From: Parietaria judaica
Taxonomy: Eukaryota; Streptophyta; Magnoliopsida; Rosales; Urticaceae
Direction: 5' to 3'
Length of the DNA: 64,000 nucleotides
Assembly (NCBI GenBank): GCA_954871525.1
Contig: OX940863.1
Span: 5,246,001-5,310,000 of the forward strand
The notes under the pieces were generated by a model. It saw only the letters and a program-made list of their open reading frames with translations. It was not told where the DNA came from and did no database searches. Of the stretch, positions 34,256-43,920 are shown one piece after another. The translations under genes and the position numbers were made by a program. The first letter of the stretch is position 1, and every line of letters starts with the position of its first letter.

Positions 34256-34582
34256 ATTAGACTGCAGATTTCTCCCTGAGAGGAGGAAGAAAGCTCGAAG
34301 AAGAAAAAGGAATTTTATTGATTAATTGAAAAGAATACAAGAATGATAAGTATATATGCTTATCATCAAGAGGACCGAGTTGATAGTTCATCATTAGAGC
34401 CGTGGGAACTTTATATGAAGCCTCATAAACGACTTAATAGTTCATAACTCGATGATGACCAAAACGACCTCATTCAAGTAAACGACAACAATAATCAATT
34501 AAATGACAAAACGACATCACAACAACCAAACGGGATTAGTCGTTAGTAACAAAGATAAAAGAGCAGATTTTTTTTTTTAATA
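34256..34582 (-). repeat. Copia 3' LTR (minus orientation)
   Basis: 327 bp, nearly identical to the other LTR, with differences mainly in short indels such as the poly-T near the end. It contains several AACGAC words (near 34463, 34481 and 34510). Confidence 0.92.
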
Positions 34583-34589
34583 CACCCCC

Positions 34590-35720
34590 TCAAGATGTTA
34601 CTGCAAAAATGTTAAGAAGTGACATCTTAGATAATAAATTGAATAGGATTGGAAAAGTGAGGGGTTTTGTGAAAATGTCTGCTAATTGAGAACTAGAACG
34701 AACCGGCAGAAGTTTCAGACTTTGAGATCGAATCAAGTCACGAACAAAATGAAGATCTATTTCAATGTGCTTAGTTCTTTCATGAAAAGAAGGATTTGTA
34801 GCAATGTGAATGGCTGCCTGATTATCGCAGTAAATTACAGGCAAGGGCAAATTGGGAATGTGAAAATTTTGAAGAAGCTGAGTGATCCAAATGATCTCAG
34901 TTGACGTGGAAGCTAAGGCACGATACTCTGACTCAGCAGAGGATCGTGAGATAGTCTTTTGTTTCTTTGATTTCCAGGAAATTAACGAACCATTAAGAAA
35001 AATACAAAAACCTGTTATGGATTTTCTGGAGTCAAGACAGGCTGCCCAATCTGCGTCAGAATAAGCCTTAAGACCTGTACTAACATAATTAGAAGCATAA
35101 TACAACCCCAAACCCAGTTGACCTTTTAAATAACGGAGTAACCTGTGAGCTGCTTTTAAGTGTGAATCTCTTGGAGTTGCAAGAAACTGACTAAGAAAAT
35201 TCACTGAATATGTTATATCAGGCCGTGTTATGGTTAAGTAAAGCAACCTTCCTATTAACCTACGATAGGGAGTAGAGTCTTCAAGTAACTCACCACACTC
35301 GGAACTCAGATTGACACTGGGATCCATCGGTGTTTTTACAGGTTTTGAGTCAAGAAATTCAAAATCAGCTAAAAGTTGTAAAGTGTAAAGACGTTGGGAT
35401 ATATTAATACCATCTTTGTTTCTAGCAACCTCAAGGCCGAGAAAATATTTTAGATCACCCAAATCCTTTAACTTAAAACAGTTTGCTAAATCAATTTTAA
35501 CCGAATTAATAACAGATAAATTCGGCCCAGATAAAACTATATCATCAACGTAAAGAAGCAAAGCAATAAAGGAACTACCAGAGCCTTTTGTAAAGAAGGA
35601 ATAATCACTTTTGGATTGAACAAACCCAAGATTAGTAATAACTTGGGTAAAATTCACATTCCATTGGCGAGAGGCCTGTTTTAAACCATATATAGACTTA
35701 TTTAATATACAAACTAAGTT
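34590..35720 (-). pseudogene. Copia pol remnant: C-terminal reverse transcriptase and RNase H
   Basis: A stop-free stretch on the minus strand with the RT box LLYVDDIVLSG, the DLGDLKYFLGLEVAR segment, and the RNase H part (YSDADWAAC, SSAESEYRAL, YCDNQAAIHIA, KHIEIDLHFVRD). Upstream it is cut off from the rest of RT by in-frame stops near 35720 and 35745. Confidence 0.9.
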
Positions 35721-35739
35721 CTAAGAAGGGTCAATTTTC

Positions 35740-36545
35740 CTTCAAGACATATAACCGGGAGGCATAGACATAAAAACTTCCTCTTCAAGATCACCATTAA
35801 GAAAAGCATTATTGATGTCAAGTTGAGCCAAGTGCCATTTATATTGAGCAGCCAAGGCTAGGAGAAGCTTAACAGTGACAAGTTTGGCCACGAGTGAAAA
35901 AGTGTCAATATAATCAACACCCTCTTGTTGATTATATCATTTGGCAACAAGTCTTGCTTTCCTACGAGCAAGAGTACCATCCGAATTAAATTTGTTTTTA
36001 GAAACCCATCTACATCCTATGGCCTTTTTGCCCTTGGGAAGGGGCATTATTGTCCAAGTTTTATTAGACACCATAGCATCAATTTCTTTACTCATAGCCT
36101 TTCTCCAATGATCAAACTTATTGGCTTGGTGAAAGTATTGAGGCTCTGCATCTAATGTGCAGGAAAAAACAAAATTTTTGTAAGATGCAGACAATTTATC
36201 ATATGACAGGACATAATTAATGCTATGAGGGGATGTGAAATGTTTTTCATGAACAATACCACAATAATAGTCTTTCAAATAATCAGGAGTCTTAGTCTCT
36301 CTAGTTGATCTTCTTTTGGTCAAAAGATCACTAGAACTACATTCTGTAGTATCATTATGTTCAATAAGATCCTCAGGGACAGAAATGTCCTTAGGACAAA
36401 AAACATCAGATTGAACCATTTCAGAGATGTTTTCAAAATCAATATTATTATCAATGCTTTCATTACCTTTAGAAACATCAAGCAATACAATATCATGATT
36501 AGTACTTTTAAGGGGTGCTAAAGCCTTATGAGAAGCATGACCCAT
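35740..36545 (-). pseudogene. Copia pol remnant: pre-integrase stump joined to N-terminal RT
   Basis: Starts with the HxRMGHAS motif of the GAG-pre-integrase region, then passes directly into the linker and the RT start (KTWTIMPLPKGKKAIGCRWV). The zinc finger and DDE integrase core expected between them are absent, so about 1 kb has been lost. A TGA at 35937-35939 interrupts the frame within RT. Confidence 0.85.
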
Positions 36546-36554
36546 CCTAGTATG

Positions 36555-38050
36555 TCATAGATCTAATGACACCTTTTTACAACTGGAAACAAAAAAAGAA
36601 GGTAAATTGGTGTCAAGGATGTACAGCTCATCCTGCACATTACCCATGCCAATCTCCTTCACTAGCATAGGGCCCTGTATCACACACAAACTGTCAGTAA
36701 AAATTACCCGACCACCGAAATTTGTGGTCAAAGACTTTACAGACAGAAGGCTAAATTTAAAAACAGGTATATAAAGCACGTCCTTAAGAGTAATGTTGAG
36801 ATTAATTTCAACATCTCCATAAAAATGTACGGGAATTATCTCCTCATTAGGGAGAGTGACAGTCGAGTTCCTTAACATTTTCAGATTAACAAATTTACTC
36901 TTAATATTGCAAATATGTTTTGTTGCTCCCGAATCTATAATCCAAGAATTATAAAGGTTAAGGTGACTATTAACGGCACGCATATAATTCAATGAACCTG
37001 CAGTGAAGGTGGCCAGATTCACGGTGGCATTTGATCCTGCTCCCTTTGTTGAATTCTTCATGTGGTCTGTCAGCATTCCAATTAATTTGTGACATTCCGA
37101 ATTCGAGAGGCTTCCAATCACTCCACCATGATCCTCGGGTTTGCTAGGCTTTATGTCAACATAGTTGCTTTGAGCCTTGAATCTCTGCTGCATTCCGGGA
37201 GGATATCCATGAAGCTTATAGCACTTCTCAACTGTATGTCCTGTCATTTTGCAATGTGTGCAAAATGGTCGCTCCTTGTTCTTGAACTGTCTCCTTGGAT
37301 TGACATCCTGCCTCATAGCCATCGCCATAGTGCTTGATGAATCGGATCCCTGAATCTCTGAACTGAGTGATCCAACAAATCTTTGTCTTTCTTCTTGAAC
37401 GCATAGTGCAAAGATCTTATTGATTGGAGGCACGGGATCCATAAGGAGCAATTGTCCACGGATTGCAGTGTATGAGTCATTCAGCCCCATCAAGAATTTC
37501 ATTCCATACTCGATGTCATAGAACTGATTACAAGCCTTCGAATTACATTGTGGCTTGAAATCGTTGAGCTCATCCCAAATCGCCTTCAATTTGGTAAAAA
37601 AGGTTGAAATAGAATCATTACCTTGTTTGAGGTTGGCAAGATCTCTCCTCATCTCAAAGATTCTCGGACCATTGCTTTGTCTGAATCTTTCCTTCAGATC
37701 AGTCCAAATTTGAGCTGCTGTATCTCCGAACAGAATCGATCTTGCGATTTCTTTCTACACAGAATTGAGAAGCCATGAAACTACGACAAAATTGTTACGA
37801 ATCCAAGAATTGACCAATCTATCGTCTTCTTCACTGACAAGGCTATCAACACAGATCTGGACCACGACGCGTAGTTGTCACCATTGAGGGCCTGCGAGAC
37901 GAGCACAGCTCCTGTGCTGTCTGAAGGATGCAGATAGTATACGCTTAACGGATCATCAATAGGAGATCTCTCGGCAATCTTGGATACGATTGCGGTCTTC
38001 TAATCAGCCTCCATGAGCATGCAAAGGAGGTGAAATCGCCACAAGAAGAA
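36555..38050 (-). pseudogene. Copia gag and protease remnant
   Basis: The open part is 37652-36555 and holds the gag core, a CCHC knuckle (CTHCKMTGHTVEKC) and the protease site WIIDSGATKHIC. The N-terminal part of gag continues upstream to about 38050 but is broken by stops, including one near 37756 and one near 38002. Confidence 0.9.
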
Positions 38051-38115
38051 GAAGAAGAGAAACCAGAGTGAAGCTTCCAATCAATGGAGAAATGGCGAAA
38101 GTTGCTCTGATACCA

Positions 38116-38448
38116 TATTAGACTGCAGATTTCTCCCTGAGAGAAGGAGGAAGAAAGCTCGAAGAAGAAAAAAGAATTTTATTGATTAATTGAAAAGAAT
38201 ACAAGAATGATAAGTATATATGCTTATCATCAAGAGGACCGAGTTGATAGTTCATCATTAGAGCCGTGGGAACTTTATATGAAGCCTCATAAAAGACTTA
38301 ATAGTTCATAACTCAATGATGACCAAAACGACCTCATTCAAGTAAACGACAACAATAATCAATTAAATGACAAAACGACATCACAACAACCAAACGGGAT
38401 TAGTCGTTAGTAACAAAGATAAAAGAGCAGATTATATTTTTTTTAATA
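38116..38448 (-). repeat. Copia 5' LTR (minus orientation)
   Basis: 333 bp, near-identical partner of 34256-34582. The tRNA primer site lies directly inside it. Confidence 0.92.
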
Positions 38449-38706
38449 GTAAACAAGCCCTAGACGCTCTTGTGTAGGACAAGTGTAGTCCGAATTTGGG
38501 GCTAATATCAACGACATCGGAATACGTGAGCGTGTAAGAAGTTGACAAGTGACATTTGACGGATGAGTCATAACGGAAGCTATTCAGAATTTATGGTGAC
38601 ACAAAAAAGTTATTTTTGGTACTTTTACTATGAAAAAATAGGATTAGGATTTAGGAATATGCCATTAAATTTGGTGTACTTCAAAGTATTTTACCTGTAT
38701 TTACAC

Positions 38707-39988
38707 TTAAAATTTAATATTTTTATTTTTTTCAACCAATTTAACATTTTTGGACATAGAAGGGGTCATTCCACACAAAAAAAATCATGACCGACGTGCT
38801 ATTTTTTATTTTATTTTTTAAATGGAGAGATCAAATCCATACATACTTAATCATAGGTTTTATCCAGAAATATCCCCGTGTCAACATAGCGGCATATGTA
38901 TAAATGTTAACAACATTAATAAGGTGTGGATAGAAAATAATTACCTTAAAAAATCCCACGAAATGCCTAAAATATGACATACCTTTTAGATATGGGTTTC
39001 AAAAAATATATTTATGCTCATTAATGATATTTTTTTTTACCAAATTAACCTTGATAATTATTAATTCGAAATATAATTAATATTAATTTTGAAATTACCA
39101 ATTTAAATATATAAAATAAAAATTTATTTCCTTTAATTATGATCATTGACCGATCTTAATTTATTTCCTTTAATTTCTTTCATAAGTGTTTCAAAAAATA
39201 CATTTGTATCTAAGTATATTGGTGATTACAATTACATTTTGGAATTTACAGTTATAATTTCGTATATAAAATTATAGTTTGGTAAATACAATTATCGAAT
39301 TGCAATTTTGTATTTACAATTACAGTTTGGTAATTACAAATTCGTATATATAGTTACAGGATCATATATATAATTACGAAAATTTATGCGACAAACTAGT
39401 TTCGTATGTATAGTTACAGCTTCCTAATCATAGAACTATTTCGAATTTTCTCAAAAAACAAACAAAAAGCGAAAAAATGACAGATATTACAACAAAAAAA
39501 ATGCACGCTCCTTAGATTTATTAAAAGAATTTCGAAACATCCTTTGATTATAATCCTTTTTAATTTTAAAAATATTTTGAGATATCCTATTAATTAGTTT
39601 ATTCGAATTATTAGCACATTTTAGGGCTTTTTTTGTTCATTAATTAGTTATTCTATTTAGCTACATTTAAGGTCCAGATTTTTACAAATAAATCCAGAAG
39701 AATTTAGGTAATTATGATTAATATTTAAATACCAAATAAAAATGTCAAATACCCTCCCAATTTTCCGAACTTTGTGTATTTTATACATGTCCTCAAAATT
39801 TTCTTAACTATATACATTTTTTACCAAAAAAAAAAAGTTGTATATATATATATGCGTCTTAATTAACCGAACTTCCTATATTTCTGTCTTAAATATTCGT
39901 AATCCTAAATATTTTTAGAGGTAGGTATGAAGTCAACTAAATGAAAAAACCAAATTCATATCAAGCAACGAAAAATCTTTCTGAAAAC
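38707..39988. other. AT-rich upstream region of the isomerase gene
   Basis: About 39200-39425 is a degenerate tandem array of ATTACAGTTTGGTAATTACA and TTTCGTATATA units. A TATATATATA run lies at 39841-39852. No other gene is seen. Confidence 0.5.
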
Positions 39989-40717
39989 ATGTGCTCTCTC
40001 GAGAAGCGTGGAAATCTCTTCGTCTTGACCCTCTCCGGCGAGGGCCACGACCACCGCCTCAGCCCCGCCACGATCGATTCCCTCTTAGCCGCCCTCGCCG
40101 CCGTCAAGGCCCAGGCCACACCCGGCTGCGCGCTCCTCACCACCGCCGACGGCTCCAAGTTCTTCTCCAACGGCTTTGACCTCGCCTGGGCCCGCTCCGG
40201 CCCTGGCGCCGCCTCCGTCGCTGCTTTCCGCGAGCGCCTCTCCTCCATGGTCGCCGCCTTCCGCCCCGTCGTCGCCGCGCTCCTCGCACTCCCCGTCCCC
40301 ACCGTCGCCGCGCTCCCCGGCCACGCCGCTGCCGCCGGCTTCCTCCTCGCCCTCTCTCACGACTACCTCCTCGCGCGCGCCGACCGCGGCGTGCTCTACA
40401 TGAGCGAGATCGACATCGGGCTTCCCTTCCCCGACTACTTCTCGGTGGCGATGCGCGCTAAGATCGGGTGCGCGGCGGCCAGGCGAGATGTGATGCTCGT
40501 GGGGAGGAAGATCAAGGGAGACGAGGCGGTGGCGATGGGAATCGCCGAGTCGGCACATGATGGGGCTGAGGCGGTGATGGAGGCCGCGGGGAAACTAGCG
40601 GAAAAGCTGGCGGCGAGGAAGTGGAAGGGCGAGGTCTATGCGGAGATCAGGATGAGCATGTTCCCCGAGCTCTGCGCGGTCGTCGGGATCGGAAAAATCG
40701 CCGCCGCGAAGCTCTGA
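39989..40717 (+). CDS. ECI: Peroxisomal delta3,delta2-enoyl-CoA isomerase
   Basis: An intronless frame of 242 residues from ATG 39989 (MCSLEKRGNLFVLTLSGEG). An in-frame ATG 16 codons upstream is less likely because family members start MC(S/T)LEKRGN. It belongs to the crotonase fold: FFSNGFDLAWA at 59-69 and HAAAAGFLLALSHDY at 112-126 shape the CoA site. MSEIDIGL holds the likely catalytic Glu140. It ends AKL, a PTS1 peroxisomal signal. The enzyme shifts 3-cis/trans double bonds to 2-trans so unsaturated fatty acids can enter beta-oxidation. Codons are strongly G/C-ending, unlike its AT-rich setting. Its last codons and 3' UTR are repeated downstream in a degenerate array. Confidence 0.93.
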   Translation: MCSLEKRGNLFVLTLSGEGHDHRLSPATIDSLLAALAAVKAQATPGCALLTTADGSKFFSNGFDLAWARSGPGAASVAAFRERLSSMVAAFRPVVAALLALPVPTVAALPGHAAAAGFLLALSHDYLLARADRGVLYMSEIDIGLPFPDYFSVAMRAKIGCAAARRDVMLVGRKIKGDEAVAMGIAESAHDGAEAVMEAAGKLAEKLAARKWKGEVYAEIRMSMFPELCAVVGIGKIAAAKL

Positions 40718-41935
40718 TTGACGTGGTTTTCGTACTCTGAATGTAAGCAAGATTCTTTTTTTTCTTTTCATTCGAGAGATCATGTGACTGAACCGACTAC
40801 TCAATTTAAGTTCAATTTAAAGTAAAAAATAAAGGGTCTTGTGTTATTGGGGAATTACGAATAATTAGATGGGAATTGTTGGGTGTTCATTTGCTGTGTG
40901 TATTATAGAACAAAACTACAGTAAAGCGGGGTCATCGAGATCGGTAAAATTGTTGGCGGGAAGCTCCTTTCATAGTTCATTCGGTATCCGGGTTTCTTCG
41001 GATTCCGAATGTAAGCATGTCTTTGTGTTATTGAGGAGTTATGATTGATTAGATTGGAATTATTGGGTGTTCTTTGCCGTGTGAATCATTAAACAAAATT
41101 TACAGTAACGTGAGGTTGTCGGGATCGGTAGGATTGCTGCCAAGCTCTGACTGCGGTCGGTTTTGAGGGGGTTTCGGAGCATCATGTGAATAATTAAATT
41201 AGAATTTGTGATTTTCTGGATCATAATCTGAACAATTGAATCGGAATCGTCGGTCTTTCGGATAAATTTGCAGTCATGTGTTATGTGAATTATGAATGAT
41301 CACATTGGATGTTTTGGAGATTATATTGCTGTGTGAATTATAGAACAAAATACATAGTAAGTTGAGGTCGGGATCGGCAAAATGGCTGCCTTGAAGATCG
41401 GGTTTGTGTCGGTTTTCGAGAGAGGAATGTGAAAATTGAATTAGAATATGTGGTTTCTTTAGAAAATTATGAATAATTAGATCGAGATCTTTGCGTGTGA
41501 ATAGTAGAACATTAATTACAGTAATGTAGGTCATTGGGATCTGTTAGATCGCCGCTGTAGAACTCTGATTGCGATTATCTCGCTTCCGACTGAATTAGAA
41601 TTTTGGATTTTTTCGGATTCTGAAAGTAAGCAGTCAATTCGAGAATAATAAATAATTAAATTGGAACGTTCGGGTGTTCTTTGATTCTGTCGGTTTGTAA
41701 CGATATTGAATCAAATTTGTGGAATGTCTCAGCTATATTTAAGTAGATTGGAAAATTTGGATATTCTTTTGCTCTATTAATTATAGAAAAAAAAAACTAG
41801 GGTAATTTGAGGTCGTCGGATCGTTAAGATCGACGTCTAAAGCTTTGATCCCGGTGGTTGCGGCGATTTCTTCGGATTCTAAAAGTAAGCAGTGATGTGC
41901 CACTGCAGAACTGTGTGAATGCTCTTTAGTAAGTA
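40674..41935 (+). repeat. Tandem array of isomerase 3'-end segments (about six units)
   Basis: Unit 1 is the gene's own end (GTCGTCGGGATCGGAAAAAT, then GCGAAGCTCTGATTG). Diverged copies start near 40929, 41112, 41363, 41528 and 41811, each with a GTCGGGATCGG-like core, an AAGCTCTGA-like word and, in most, TTCGGATTC followed by GTAAGCA. Unit length varies from about 165 to 280 bp. Every unit is preceded by a TTACAGTAA-like word. No unit keeps a long open frame. Confidence 0.82.
40994..41929. repeat. Right arm of the long inverted repeat
   Basis: Reverse complement of 32881-33832 with scattered mismatches and small indels. It covers units 3-6 of the isomerase 3'-end array and the end of unit 2. 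The arms are separated by about 7.2 kb holding the split TIR element, the Copia element and the isomerase gene. Confidence 0.85.
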
Positions 41936-43068
41936 AGCAATGGTGTGGAATATGGTATTAAAAAAGCGGATTTTTTTTTTAAATGGATTGTATCTCATTC
42001 AAGCCTTAACATAATGGTCTTGATTAGTTTACGTTTATATTACACGTTATTTGTAAATAAATAAAAATAAAAAACTGAAATTCAGAATAGAAAAATTCAG
42101 ATTGCAGAAAGAAAAAAATTCAGAATCAGATTACCGGTTCCACCTCATTGACAACACTAGACACCCTATCATTGTTAGAATAGATTAATTCGATACAAGG
42201 GTTAAAGATCTAATCTAAATATCCAATAATTTTATGTCGCACAAATAAACATCATATTATTCTAGAAAGAAAAAAAAAAAAACCGGATCACGATTTCTAA
42301 GGCCATTAGTATCATTTCCAAGGAAAAAAAAAAAAACTTTTAACTCACGAGTTCAATAACAGTGAAGCTACGAATTCAAGCGAATACAATACAATCTGTA
42401 ATTCTCTCAGAATACGCTTTTCAATATGTGTAGGGTAAAAATGGTGTGAAAAACGGTTCCAAGCGAAGAGGGTATTTCGGTCATTAGGCTGCGTTTACTT
42501 TGATGTAATTGTTAAATTGTAATTGTAATTGCAATTGTAATCGTAATAAAATGGAAAAATAATCGTAATCGTAAACAATTACAACGTTACTTTTATATTT
42601 AAAAGCGGAATGATGCTTAAATTATTTTAAATAATATTTTATAAAATATAATAAATTAGGATTTACTAAAATACCCTTTAACTTCTCTCTTAAAAAAAAT
42701 ACTCACTAACCATTGAACCGGTAGTTTATAATGTTAACATTAGTCGTATTTATTAAAATTTACGTGTGAATGCCAATGTGAATGTGATATACAGTTTAAC
42801 TATTATAAAAAAAAAAAAAGAGAACATACAGTGAATAAGTAAGAGGAAATAGAAACACGTAATGAGTGGAGTAAATGATTAAAGAAGTAAAAAAAATGTA
42901 GAGGTACGTCCTTGGAGAATATACAAGTAAAAAAAATAAAGAACATCACATAGAGGAGAGAGAAACTATGCAGTTGTGTTAACGTGGAGAAGGTGGGGAA
43001 AGTGGTTAAAAGGAAGGGTAATGCAGGAAGAATATCAATTCAAATGAATATAAGGAGTTATTTTTTAC
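41936..43068. other. Intergenic DNA
   Basis: AT-rich. At 42488-42620 there is a TE-like start GGCTGCGTTTACTTTG followed by AATTGTAATTGTAATTGCAA-type repeats; the other end is not clear. No gene is seen. Confidence 0.4.
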
Positions 43069-43433
43069 CTTATGGTAGCGGCCGATTTACCTTATGGTTG
43101 GATGGATAAATGTTTAGATTTTTGCGATTATTTTTTAACAGGAGTTACTGAATATCAAAAACTTATTACACGAAATCCTATTTTTTTAGAACGAGTTGAA
43201 GGAATAAGCATTATTGGGAGAGAGGAAGTAAAAAATTGGGGTTTATCGGGACCAATGCTACGAGCTTCTGGAATACAATGGGATCTCCGTAAAGTTGATC
43301 ATTATGAGTGTTACGACGAATTTAATTGGGACGTACAGTGGCAAAATGAAGGAGATTCATTAGCTCGTTATCTAGTACGAATTGGAGAAATTACAGAATC
43401 CATAAAAATTATTCAACAAGCTCTTGAAGACTG
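43069..43433 (+). pseudogene. ndhH: Nuclear insertion of plastid DNA: ndhH fragment
   Basis: Translates in one frame to an internal part of plastid NAD(P)H dehydrogenase subunit [21 protein letters not shown], then [44 protein letters not shown] and [20 protein letters not shown]. The match breaks off after QQALE. The start and C-terminal third are missing and the flanks are not plastid-like, so this is a NUPT. The frame has no stop, but some residues differ from those usually conserved (for example GREEVKNWG). It is not a functional gene. Confidence 0.93.
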
Positions 43434-43920
43434 GAAGGTTGGAATTTTGTATTGCTAATTACACCAAAATCACCTTTTTCGGGTGGTTATGATAATGCTT
43501 TTAAGTGAACATGGTAATAAGTGACTTACTTATTACAACCCTTCACATTGAATTACTTCCAAGTTCTTGGAAACGCAACCTTAATGTAAAACGAACGGTC
43601 CCTGGGGAAGCGCCAGTTTACCACATCGCTAACCAACCAACCAGTGTGCGAGTGTCAATGTCACGTGCGTGCGTGCGAGTGGGCCCACCGAAATCCATAC
43701 GCAACTCAACCCACCAGTCTCGAATCGATATGCACTTTAACTAAAATGTGTAAAGGCAGGGAAATTGCGTGGAAACCAATCTGCTTTACTCTCTGCCAAA
43801 ACGAACGCTCCCATTCGTCGTTTTGCTTAACCTAACAACGCTCGTCTCGTCTCGTCTCGTCTCCCATAATAAGAGAACACAACAACTTCACTCCTTTCCT
43901 TTCCTTTCCTTTGTAAAGCA
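43434..43920 (+). promoter_or_regulatory. Upstream and leader region of the phytocyanin gene
   Basis: Includes GTCTCGTCTCGTCTCGTCTC near 43845 and a CTTTCC repeat (43892-43913) just before the ATG, typical of pyrimidine-rich plant leaders. No clear TATA box is visible within 60 bp. Confidence 0.45.

Larger units (their letters stand above)
34256..38448 (-). mobile_element. Copia LTR retrotransposon, defective, TA...TA ends
   Basis: A 4193-bp element on the minus strand with LTRs at 34256-34582 and 38116-38448 and a perfect 5-bp duplication GTAAA (34251-34255, 38449-38453). The LTRs start TATTA and end TAATA, not TG...CA. The primer site (TGGTATCAGAGC on the minus strand, 38104-38115) is the initiator tRNA-Met type, and a GAGGGGGTG purine tract adjoins the other LTR (34583-34591). 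Gag, protease, a stump of the pre-integrase region, RT and RNase H remain. The integrase core is missing and several stops interrupt the frame. It sits inside the TIR element at 34012-38706. Confidence 0.95.
34012..38706. mobile_element. TIR element, copy B, split by a Copia insertion
   Basis: The left part is 34012-34250 and the right part 38454-38706, together about 497 bp after removing the LTR element and one duplication. The arms match inverted (GGTAAATACATGTAAAGATA against CTGTATTTAC; TATCATAGTAAAAGTA against TACTTTTACTATGA). The flanks TTAAAATTA (34003-34011) and TTAAAATTT (38707-38715) agree at 8 of 9 bases, suggesting a MULE-type duplication. It shares its centre (GTCGGAGTTTGTAACCCC) with copy A. 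Confidence 0.7.

Noticed and set aside
39941..39988. Upstream in-frame ATG of the isomerase (16 extra codons)
   Set aside because: Family members begin at the MCSLEKRGN position, and the extension is AT-rich like the leader.
40085..40558. 157-codon minus-strand frame rich in Gly and Glu
   Set aside because: Antisense shadow of the GC-rich isomerase gene.
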